Assembly: GCF_000002075.1 (NCBI RefSeq)
Contig: NW_004797271.1
Location: 2,821,421-2,885,420, forward strand
Source of the DNA: Aplysia californica
Taxonomy: Eukaryota; Mollusca; Gastropoda; Aplysiida; Aplysiidae
DNA: 64,000 bases
Direction: 5' to 3'
Under the pieces are notes generated by a model, which had not been told where the DNA came from, searched no databases, and worked only from the letters and a program-made list of their open reading frames with translations. Made by a program: the position numbers and the translations under genes. Below are positions 23,100 through 34,352 of this stretch, piece by piece; positions within the stretch are counted from its first letter, which is position 1, and each line of letters starts with the position of its first letter.

Positions 23100-24380
23100 C
23101 GGAGGCAAGTCTCACCCGTGGTGAGAGGTCGATCGTATTTTTATTCTCACCCTGGGTGAGGATAGCCACTTCCGAGAATATACTGGCTTAATCTAGTGAT
23201 GATTTTGCATAGCGTGCGGTTTGCACCAGGGCAGTTTCCAAGCTCCTTCCCCTTATAGATCTAGTTCTACTCCTTTTGCAGCTTAGCGTCTTATTGAGTC
23301 CAATCTCTTGTAAAATGTGCTTAATGTCTTGTGCCTTCAAAACTTTATAAGAAACAATCCAGATCTAAACTGTCGATCATTTGCACTGCGTCATTGAACT
23401 TTGTTTGAACTTGTTTTCGTAGTCTATCCAAATTGACTTAGGCCTACTCTTAGTCTTCTTCTTCTCAATTTATGTTGTGTATAGTATCAGAATCAATCTG
23501 TGCGGAAGAAGGGTGCTGCACAATCACAGACAACCGAACCGAACAGTTCTGGGAATCCCTCAGTGACGTCAAACAAGATGGCTGTTACTATAAATATATG
23601 CCTATGCCGTTTAGTTGTCGTTCTCTAATTATCCGCTTGTGAGAATAGCCTATATCTCGCTATTCTCACCCCCCTATCCCCTAGTAGGCCTATAGCACAG
23701 ACACACACCCACAGAACAGCACAGAGAATAAGTTTTAAGTTGTAGAGGTAAGTTTCAGGTTTAGTTTATTTAATGGGCTAGGTGAAGGCCATTTCACACC
23801 ATGAATAGTTAACAACAGTGAAAAAAAACCCACTCACACAAAAAAAGAAAACAGCAACAACCGAGCTAGATCTAGATCTATGGTTTATGGAAGGACGAAA
23901 TGTCAAGAGCAACGCATATATGGATGCCTACGGGTCCTCGCAATTATAGATCTAGATTAGATCTAGCCTTAATTTTTAAAACTTTTTAAAGAACATGGCT
24001 CGACTCATGCTCACACTGGGGTGGGGGTGAGAATAGCGGATCATGAGTTATTCTATTGGTGGCCTTTAGATTTTAGTTATAGATTCTAATCTAGACTAGT
24101 TTTAGTTTTATAGCCTTCTCAAATCGCACAATGGACGGTATTCCACAAGTGACAAATTAAAGTTGAATCTAAAAGGTTGGGCACCGAAGTTGAAAGCAAG
24201 AATTAGATCTAGATGTAGGTCAAGACTAACAAGAGCATCCTAGCATACTCATTCTTCTTGGAGGTTAGTAGGCCTATTTACTATAACTGGGCATCTTCAT
24301 AACTGCAGGCTGTAATAATGAAATGACAATGTCAATGCAGTTTGTATTACAATGTTTATTGTTACTGTTTTCTTTTATGG
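23100..24380. other. Intergenic DNA with TCTAGATCT clusters and family C end motifs
   Basis: GTGAGAATAGCC / GGCTATTCTCACC end motifs of family C recur alone near 23110-23175, 23640-23672 and 24018. TCTAGATCT clusters are at 23868 and 23950. The candidate SHPRH distal promoter lies within. Confidence 0.5.
23560..23747 (+). promoter_or_regulatory. Candidate distal promoter and first exon for SHPRH
   Basis: TGACGTCA (a perfect CRE-type site, 23564-23571), CAAGATGGC (YY1-like) and TATAAATA (23589-23596) lie in order. About 150 bp later comes a consensus donor (GAG|GTAAGT at 23747/23748). SHPRH coding exon 1 starts with an acceptor at 27118, so an upstream untranslated exon is expected. This is a plausible but unproven place for it; the sites could also be chance. 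Confidence 0.25.
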
Positions 24381-24383
24381 CCA

Positions 24384-24512
24384 GCTCTATTCAGACTTGA
24401 ATCCGATTAGATTTTTTATCTATTCGGACTCGAGTCCAAATATATGGGTTTTATCTATTGAGACTTGGGTCCGAAAAAAATGTTTTATTTATTCAGACTC
24501 GGCTTCTAGGGT
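24384..24512. repeat. Short tandem palindromic repeat (GGACTCGAGTCC core)
   Basis: Three to four imperfect ~40-bp units of TTTTATCTATTCGGACTCGA type, with the self-complementary core in the middle unit. A related single unit lies at about 26208-26245 (TATTCAGAGTCCGAATATAA). Confidence 0.55.
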
Positions 24513-25900
24513 AGGTTGGGGCAACTTCGACCGATTTTTACAATTGGCGAATAGTAGCCGACTTCACTAGGCTCCTCTCGGTGCTCAGGAATACCTGGAT
24601 GCACTAGTGGGAATTAAATTATAAAATGGTGTTTCTCGATCCTTCGTCAGGTTCCGTTTTAATGCAGGGGTCCCTAATATTCGATACCTGACTTTTTTTG
24701 TGATTATACCTCACTTGGTTCAACTTTGACCGGGGTAGGTTCAAATTCGACCGGCAGTTGGACCAACTTCGACGACCTTGGTGCAATTTCGACCGAGAGT
24801 CCATCTAAGCTAGCCTACACCGTTTTGTAGCCTAGGCTATGGGTGGTACCCTTGTGTTTTGGTCGCAGTATGCCACTCACTCGCAAGGACATCACCCAAA
24901 CTAAACGTGACATGCAAATGAACCCAAAGGCAAGCCTAATGTACGAAACACGCTGGCGCAGATACACTCCCAGAAAGACCCCACTCATTGACCATTCACA
25001 GGAAAATGCTTAGCCTAGCCTACAGGGAAGCAGCTAAGGCTCAACACACAGAAGATATATATATTAACAGGCTACACTTAATATCAAAAGCATACACTTT
25101 GCAAAACACTATCATGTCCTTTTCCTCGAACCTGTGGCTGGTGACAGCTCTGCTCGAAGGCTTCTTCAGCGTTGCCACTTGAGGGGGGGAAGTAAACAGC
25201 TTCCCCAAAGCCGGGTCAACAGCAACCCCATCATCAGACTCGGAAATGCCTACCTCGAGCATTATTTAAAAATATAAGATTAAAAACATTCTGAACTTTG
25301 CTTCCCACGTTTCCCTAGCTGTAAAATGAATGCACTCTCTTATCTGAAATTTTCAGACAGATTCGTAAAGTATTAATCAAGATATTGCCTTTAATATGAG
25401 GTGTGAAGTTAAAAAATAATGTCTCGTTGGTCGTCAAAGATAGGCGGCTCCATGGGGATGACACAGTCTTCTTGAGGAACAACCTGTATCATATGTCAGA
25501 GGTGGTATCTCCATCATTACTTCCACCACCATTTGTCTTTCCACAGGTTTAACTTCATTTTGCTGTGTGTTAGAGTTTTTCTGTAGCCTTATTATTTATT
25601 TTATAAAAATCACATCGCACAAAACTGACAGCCGTGGCCTCTTCCCCCAGCAAGCGAGAGTGCATGATCACACAGTTTCATTGTCGACATAATTAACTTT
25701 GCCCCTGGCAAGGTCAACTCAACTTGGTTGTTCTGTTCATACTAATGATGCAGGAGGGGCCAGTACAGTTTAGATTGATCTAGTAACTGGATATTAAAGC
25801 TCATGTCTCGATTGCTATCATTATAATTGAAAAATATTTCATAAATGCTGGAAATATTTAAGAACAAGGCTCGGAAGTCAAAAAGGACATCATGCTGGAC
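24513..25900. other. Intergenic DNA with short frames of unclear origin
   Basis: 24520-24800 repeats the phrase AACTTCGACCG several times in one orientation. 24871-25260 has short basic frames on both strands that might be a transposase relic, but no motif supports it. Confidence 0.4.
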
Positions 25901-25904
25901 TCAA

Positions 25905-26203
25905 TCAAAGATCGTACATAACAAGATAGCTCACTCCTCTCTTTGAGCCAATTAAAAAAGTGTCCTCAAAATTCGCTGGGGCCCTCGTAAAAAAAAGTGC
26001 GGACTTTCCGATAAATAAGAGTTACCCTACTTGTGTGAAAAACAATAAAAGTGAAACCAACAAACTGTGCTATTCCTATTCTTCTTCTGGAGAAACGAAA
26101 GAGAACTTCAAAACAAAGACTGCAGCGCCATCTGATCCAATGCGCGGACTTCCGCACACACTTTTTTGGCTGAGTGAACAATCTTGTTATTTATGATCTT
26201 TGA
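25905..26203. mobile_element. ~300-bp MITE with inverted ends
   Basis: Left TCAAAGATCGTACATAACAA and right end (opposite strand) TCAAAGATCATAAATAACAA are inverted over about 35 bp, continuing to GCTCACTC / GTTCACTC. The interior is non-coding despite one 78-codon frame. Target duplication not clear. Confidence 0.7.
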
Positions 26204-26209
26204 CTCTAT

Positions 26210-27117
26210 TCAGAGTCCGAATATAATTTTTGTCTATTTGGACTGTCACTTCGGTCTTTTATAGCATGATTTTTTACTAACAATGCAGGGTATTTCCTTT
26301 TCTGTATGTTTCTTAGGCATAGTGTTGTTGAAGTTTGGCTCCCATGGCTTTCTATAGTAGAAACAAAAATGATCTCAGTCCCAAATTGACTTTTCAGTCT
26401 GGCCCTGGGAACTTTGTTATTCAAAGTTATTCAAGTTATTGGATTTTGATCAAGAGTCAATTGTGTATTCAACTATCTAGTTCGTCTAGTGATAGTGCTG
26501 ACTGTGGCTTTTTTATTTTGATGGCATTAGAGGCTATATCCAAATGTCATAACACATTTACATGAAAGCTTTTACTCAATCACAAGATACAACCTTCAAT
26601 TATGAACAAGCAGCTGAAAAAAATTGTGATGACAGATAATTTTTAGAGATATTTTTTTCTTTTATTGTAATCTTTTTTCCCCCCAAGTTACTCTCAACCC
26701 ATTCAGTTTGAAACTCAGCACATTGGAAAATGCATAGCATTGTAAAGGTATTCACTCTATTTTTGTGGACTCAAGGTTCAAACTTACAGTTTAGCACTGG
26801 CAGGCAAATAGGTGTAACCAAATTGCAAAAGGGTCAGTACTTCCTGCAGAGCAACATAAGCCTCTAAAAATAAGTGAGATTTGGCTGAGTTGACAAAGCA
26901 TCATTGACTTTGACTTAGTTGTGCTTATATCACTTTAATCAAAGAGTGGATATAAAAGAATACATTAACTTATTACATGACATGCTTTTCAAAGTTAACA
27001 CAGTGGGTCATTGTCTTTACTAAATTATGAACCAATAGAATAGTTCTAAAAATGGAATAGAAAGTCAATAGGAAAATTATTTTATTATATTTAGAATTTT
27101 CATGTTTTATTTTTCAG
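26210..27117 (+). other. Region upstream of SHPRH coding exon 1
   Basis: AT-rich; ends in a pyrimidine-rich tract and AG acceptor at 27116-27117. No CpG-rich promoter is seen here, consistent with an upstream untranslated exon. Confidence 0.5.
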
Positions 27118-30100
27118 ACTGCTGTTGCGTGCTTTTGAGGACGCTTTGACATCTGCTTCTCTGAAAGAAATTCAAAAGCCATGGGAAAACGAAAACAGAG
27201 GGCTCCGCAGCATGCAGGAGTAACGAAAAGGCAGCAGTTAACGTGGAACCTCTCGGGCCAGGCGAGTGGCTCAGGGTCTGACTCGTTCATTAATGACCAC
27301 ACGCTTAGAAATGAAAACTTGAATCAGTCAGGACTGTCACCTGAATGTGGCCTCAGTGCATCGCCCCAGAGTGGGGAGGGCAGCTCAGGGAGCCACACAC
27401 CCGTCCATGCCTTATGCGTTGATGCTTTCTACCAGAATCTTGCTTCTTGTCATTCAACGGTCACCTTGCATTGTTCAGACTCAACGAAAGTACAGGATGT
27501 AAAGAACAAAACAGAGCTGTTAGAATTTGGAACATTCAAAATTTCTTTGGTAGCTCACCCGAAACTGACTCCTTTACCAGAACAATTGCCTGACTTCAAG
27601 GAGTGCTGGCTGTACCTGGCAAATGAAGATAAACCCAGCATGCTCTATTTCGAGACTGAAGACAACAATGAAAATGTTGATCAGCCAAGGAAAACGAAAT
27701 CAAGACAGTCAAAGTTTGGTGTGTTTTGGTTTGTGAAATTGAATGTCCCAGTTCAAGTACTGTCAAGCCTAAGGGGGAAGTCTTTTTTGGTAAGAAAACC
27801 TAACAAATTATGTTCTTTCGATTCCTTTTGTTAGTCGTGACTGTCTCTCTCCTTGTTTGAGAAACTGTTGCGGTATAATTTTATATGCCATCTGATAGTA
27901 TCATTTCATCCCTCCCTAAAAGTTTGTTCCTGTTTCATGATGACTCTAAAAGTGTCGGTATTATAATGCTTCTAAGGCTAGCAGTTACCTTCGGCTCCTT
28001 TACTGTTCGTCTAAGATGTGCTTCTGTAGATTAATTTATTAACCGCATTGACGATAACGAAAATTTAGTTTTTGTGAAGCACAGTTGAATACAGTGTGTG
28101 GTAGAAGGGGGAGGGGGGGCAGGTTAGATGAGGGATCTTCATCTTTTATAGATGTTTTTCCTGCAACTCCTTTCTTTTTACAATGATTACTGTCAAATTG
28201 ATACTTTTATTATCTTTTTAACATCAGTAAGTGAAAAACTCCTCAGTTGCTATGTGACCCGTTTGACACCCATGAGAAGGAGCTGAAAGTTACCATCTAT
28301 GGTTGTGAGAGTATTGTTCTGAAGCTGTCCCATCCCAGTGAAGTCATTCGGATCAAGGTGGTACAGGTCGCAATCCAGAAATTGATGGAGTTCTACTTTG
28401 ACATTTCTTTGCCCTATGGTGAGTTATTTTAATGTGAATTTTTCTTCTTTTTCATTGGATGGCAAATGGGACCCTCCTGCTTTGACATACATGCATGACA
28501 TAACTCACTTACCCCTCCTTTCATTAAATTCTGACTCCCCTGGACAATACTTGGTATGTATGCATGATGATTCCCCATCCTCCCTCGGTGGTACATGACT
28601 CACCCCCATCCCACCCTGCACCCCACCCCACCCAACCCCACATACGTACAAATTCCACACCCCCACCCAGTTCGCATACACATGACAGTCTCTTTCCCTT
28701 CTTGTTGATATGCATGAGCCCAGTACTGTACCAATCTATTTTTCTGAAATATCAATTCCTTGTTTCACTTGTACTGATGTAAGGTCTGAGAGTTGTTTCT
28801 GTTTCTTCTGAGGCTTGACTGATGGGTAGGGTAATATGTAGTATATCTTTTTGTTATCATCGCAGCAGAAAAAAATGTTTAAGTAGTTCATCTTTAATTT
28901 TTATTTTAGAGTGCTTTAACTTTTTATCTCCTGATAGGGTATTCCCACTACACTGGAGCCTTGTTTTTGGTACAAAATGTGAGAATGACCTGCAAGTGAT
29001 TAAATTGGTCATTAAATCAAAACAAATGAGCCTATTTTGGTAGTTCTTCATTTAATGAAAGAACCTACAGTACAGTAAGAAAGACCTGTTTTCAGCAATT
29101 ACAGAAATGTAATATATTGTTGTTGTCATGGTAACGGAATGTGTCAGTGGATCACCAGCACAGCGGTTCCAACTGCAAGCTGCTGCTGGGAGTGGGTTAC
29201 TGGAGATTAGAAGTTAACTTTAATGAATTTATTTATTGAGAAATCTGGACAGACATCATAGTTCAAATAACCTGTACTCTCGTGTATGGCAGGTTTGCGT
29301 TGGACATGTTCCACCTTTAGTTTTTGTTGATTTTGCGGAAGGAAAGAAATATGTTTTAGCAATCTATCTTTTGTTTTGATTTTAGCGTTTAGCGTTCTTT
29401 AAGTGCAAAGAATCTGCTCATAGCCAAATGACTTGTACTTTTGAGTTAAGCATATTTTAGTTTTACATGCTCTGCTGTACTTTGAGAACAAATATCGATT
29501 TGATATTCTTTTTTATATAAGAAAAAAACCCATCATGTCACATTTTACGTTTTAAAAATCTCACTGAAAATCCGAATAAAAAAAATAAAATTGAATAACA
29601 TAGTATTGCTATTGGGAGTTTTAAAAAAAAGTAGAAAATTTTTAAGTTGGTCAATGATTGTAGTTGCTATCTAATGGCACCTGGCCAGTATGGCATTAGG
29701 AAAACATGACGACTTCAAGTTGGAGCACGATCACTTAGATTTGTTTATGTTTGCGCTTGCCATGACATATCATATGTTAGTTAATCTCTGTATTTAGTTA
29801 CTGTATAGTCATATGAACTTTCTTCGTAAGGTATGCAAACACCTTATTGCTTCTGAAATTGTAGTAGCTTTTTTCATAAACAATTATAGGTAACACCCGT
29901 ACGTTTCCTTTTTTTATCTTCCACGTGTTTCCAGATTATGAAAAACGAGTGAGGACGACTGGCCATGACTTCTTCCATCTGTATGAAAGCGTCATGTTCA
30001 TCCACAAAGCTCAACTGGACCAAGACCAGGCATGGGAAAAGGAAGTTGCTGAGATTAGTCACGACTGTCTTAAACCTAAGCTGCGGCATTACCAAAAGCA

Positions 30101-30778
30101 AAGTGTGGCCTGGATGTTGAGGCAGGAGAAGAGAAACTATGATAACAGAGAGCAGCAGACGTTGCAAGGTTTGTGAAGTTGTAGTTGTTCCTGTATTTAT
30201 CATTTTCACAAGATGTCCTTGAAGTGAATAGCATGGCCTAAGAATTGGAGTATAAATAGAAACATTAGATGGAGAAAGAAAGCTATTGTCACAAACCATC
30301 AGTTTAAACCTTAGGCCCTTTTTTAATACATTTTTACGGCAATTAATTTTGTAAGAAAAGACAAAATATTTGTAGCTGTCAACAGTATCAACTCATTGTG
30401 TGTTTGTTTGCCGTTTATTTTCTTTTTTTTTTTCGATTTTAGAGTCTTTTGAATTTGTTTGTAACATGCAATGGTTGTTAGTCTCATATTGTCCCTTAAG
30501 AAACTCCTTTTGTATGAAGCACATGCTTTTTGAAAGTGGGCTTATTGAATATATCGGTTGTTTGTTTTTTTTTGCTATCTTTTTTACTGTGCAGCTATAA
30601 ATGTTTCTTGTAGTATCCTTGAAAGAAAAATTACAATGTAGCTCTTTTTGATTTATGATATGATTGAACTTTTTGTTATTACCGATGTCTTGTTTTTTTG
30701 CTCAGATTTACACCCCTTGTATTGTGAAGTGCAGTTTCGGAATGGTGCACAACTGTACTACAATCGACATGGAGGCAG
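27118..30778 (+). CDS. SHPRH: SHPRH exons 1-4: N-terminal region up to the ATPase domain
   Basis: These exons encode residues 1-363. An AG acceptor at 27116-27117 suggests that the first coding exon begins at 27118 with 63 nt of leader, so at least one untranslated exon lies upstream. Exon 1 has a serine-rich stretch (about residues 30-80) and then a poorly conserved family-type region. Exon 3 carries [16 protein letters not shown], the segment before motif I where SNF2 proteins have the Q-type motif. Exon 4 ([19 protein letters not shown]) aligns with the vertebrate segment LHFLWREIV...LYYN. Intron 1 (27790-28246) and intron 2 (28419-29934) hold no other gene; intron 2 has one copy of a 130-bp repeat. 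Confidence 0.9.
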
Positions 30779-31402
30779 GTAAAGACAAGGGTTTACTTGG
30801 TCACACGACGGCAAGAAAAAAATCGTGCATTAAGATCTTTCGAGGATAATTTAGAAGAATTTCTCTCTGGTCAGGGTCAGTTTTGTTGTTCTTTGTGGCA
30901 TTTCTTTTTAATCTGATTGTTAATTTTTTTTCATAAATGGTATGGGAGCTTCAAATCCTTAAATGTTTTTTTTGCTTGCTTTATGCCACAAGAAGGCTCA
31001 ATAAAAAAGTTTTTCTACTCTTAATATATTTTGAAATTAGGGGTTATAGCAAACATTGTTCTTGGTAATGCTGTCATTCAATATGGTTGACATAAATCAG
31101 TGACCTAATATTCCATTTTGGTCAAACATCTCATGCATATATCTTGTGTTCATTCAAACGCTTTCACTTTTCTGTGATGCGTCCAAGATGTGTTAGAATT
31201 TCAACGAAAACCTCAGCAGCGTCATATGTATTTCTGGTGTTGGCTCGGTAACCACAGTGCAAATCCATTTTGGGGCAGTCTGACTGTATGTTTTCACACA
31301 GGCTGTTCATTCTGTTCAATTGTTTTAAGTTATAAATGATGTAAGTATGTGGGCAGATGCACAGAGATAGAGATAGATAGAGAGAGAGATAGAGAGAGAG
31401 AT

Positions 31403-31456
<54 letters not shown>

Positions 31457-34314
31457 CTTCTGTTTGTTTCCTGCTGGGTGCCTTTTCATTTTTGGGATAA
31501 CAGCTGTTCACTGTGTCCTGTTTGTGTACATAAATGAGTTTGACACGAAAAGATTAGCACACACGCAAAAAGTATATGCTGTATAAAAAAAATAACTTTT
31601 CATTTATATCACAATCTCTGTATCAGTCTTAAACTAATTTATGTTGTGTTTCATGTTTCCTTTTTTTTTTCTCTTTTGCTGCTGTAGTTTGATTAAAGAT
31701 CGTCCGAAAGCTATTCCACTACTTCCTGGAGGTATTCTGGCAGATGAAATGGGTCTAGGCAAGACAGTGGAAGTTCTTTGTTGCATGTTGCTCCATCCTC
31801 GGCAAGACTTGGAACCTCTGCAGGCTTTACCCGTTCTCGCAGACTCTGAAACATATTCTACGGTCCCTTCGCCTGATGTTGATAAGCTGAATGGTGCAAA
31901 GGATGGATCTGAAATGCCGAAAGATGAGCTGGTATTGAATGGTGTCAAAGATGCAGTGAAAATTGCTCAAGAGAACTCTGACTGTGTAGACCAAAGTGAG
32001 GCTCACTTAAGTGGGGATAAATTATTAGGGAAAGATGAGTATTTATTGCCAAGTTGTTCTTACAATGCTCAAGACGTGGAGACTAGTGACGATTTATTTG
32101 CTCAGTCCCTCTGTGTTGGTCTGAAGAGTTGTGAGTCGGTGAAAGAGTGCTCAGACATGGACAAGGAATCGGTGCCAGGCAGTAATGATAATGGGTACTC
32201 TCACAGTGTTGTCTCAGACTCTCTGAAATCAGGAACAGTAAAAATGGAAGTGCCACTTAATATTTTGTCCACATCAGAACACATTGGGGAAATTCAGTTT
32301 CATGTCAAAGAAAGTTTAGATTTGTGTGGAGAGTCAGACATGGACACAGATAGTGGGGCCCACACAAAACCTGGTTCAGTTCCTGACGGGAATGAACTGA
32401 AGCAAACTCTTGACGATGCAAATGGCTGTGGTGTTTCTGACAGTCTGACACTGGCTGAGAACAAAGCTCAGATTTCATTACTGGACGGATCTAGAATTGT
32501 AACAACTGTCCCATCATCTTTGTCATCCGCTGAAGGCTCTGGTGCACATTCCTCTGCCGCTACTTCGGCTGAACAGGACAATACATTACAGTCTTCACAA
32601 AGAACTTCAGAAGGCAGCTGCAGCAGTGGTAAGAAAAGAGCCCACCGCAAATCAAGAGGGTATGTGGAATATGTGCCTGTGTCAAGTGAGGATACAAGCT
32701 ATTTTAACACGAAGCCGGCAGCAAGAAAGCAGTTCTTTGAGTGCAACTGTGGCCAGTTGGAGAACGAAGCAGAGACTTCCCGCAGAGGACTGCACACTGT
32801 CTCGTGTCTTCAGTGCGGCATGTCGCAGCATGCAGAGTGCATGAACTATGACCTCACAGATCCTCTCCGTGGGGACTATCTGTGTCCTCATTGCCATGCT
32901 CTTTCAGTGAGTATTAGGATTTGCGCTTTAAAAAGCATAGTCTTAAGAAATGATGTAGATGGTGGGCGGGAACAACAGGGTTGTTCCTTTTTATGCTTCT
33001 TATAAAATACTGTGTATTCTATACTTTATACTGTCTCTAGTCTTACTGTGTCATTCAGAGCAATCCAGGGCCTTAAAAAGCAAGATTTTAGTGGAAAGAG
33101 AAGGATTGGGTTTTTTTCTCTGGTTTTAGAAATCTATGTTGAAGAAGTGCAGGTTGTATAAATAATGGATACTTATTGTAGAAAGGTTATAATATTTTTG
33201 GTGCCATCAGTTCCCAACTACCTGGTTTAAGTGATACAAATATAGTACATACTGCAAATCACAAATTTTGATACATAGTTCTTTGTTGATGTCTTCCTCA
33301 GAGTACCATCAAGTCAGGAGCAACACTGATCATCTCCCCATACTCGATCTGCCACCAGTGGATTGAGGAAATCCGTAAACACATCAAAGAATGCAGCATT
33401 AAAGTCTTTGTTAGTTGAAGTTTTTATTGTTGTAGCATTCATCCTTTAACGAACTAGAATTGAAAAGATATAGGAGCATTGAAAACAGTCATTTGATTAC
33501 TAGGTATTTAAATTATAACAAAAACTGGGTCTTATGGTTGCTATGTTAATGTGAAGTTGATGACTAAACAAACAGGCTGCAGCAACTTTGGAACTGAAGT
33601 TTTTCAGAAGCTGTTTTACTTTGTGATTTGTACAAATGAATTCAAAACTGGTCTAAAGATGGGTCATGGGAATTTTGTTTCTTTCATTTTTTTCAACGGT
33701 TACTTTTAATTGTCTTGCTTTATATGTCTAACACTGTCACTTGAAAAAAGATGCTATGACTGCATTAAGAATAGACGGCTGAAGTTTTGTGAGAGAAGTA
33801 TGCATTTATTTCTATATGTTGAGGTTTCTTTGTGAATGATAAGAGAAATTTTTTTTTACATTTGTGTGCCTCCTGCTGGACCTGATTTGCTCATTTTACA
33901 AGCGAAGCTTTTTGCTTAGTGTAGAATGAAGAAGAAGGACAGAGGAAGGAAAGACGACAGAGATGATACACACACATGAACATCACACAGAAAAGAAAAT
34001 CCAGTTCTTTGCTTCGTTCTCAGATCTACACAGGGGTATCTAAGCTCGGCTACACCCAGCCTCAAACACTGGCTCAGCAGGACATTGTCATCACAACTTA
34101 TGACGTACTCAGGAAGGAAGTAGACTATGCTAATTTACCACACACCAACAGTAAGTTTTTATTGGTATAGAATCAACATGTCTTAGTGTCAGGTTTGATC
34201 TGTTGATAGATGTGAATAAAAATAATATCAAATCTGCTGTTACTTGTCCCGAGGCAACTGCCTGTGCATACACATCTCCCCCCCCCCCCCTCCCCCCCCA
34301 GGAGGACTAGATAA

Positions 34315-34352
<38 letters not shown>

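Noticed and set aside
24871-25262. Short basic frames that might be a transposase relic
   Set aside because: No catalytic or DNA-binding motif is recognisable and frames are broken on both strands.
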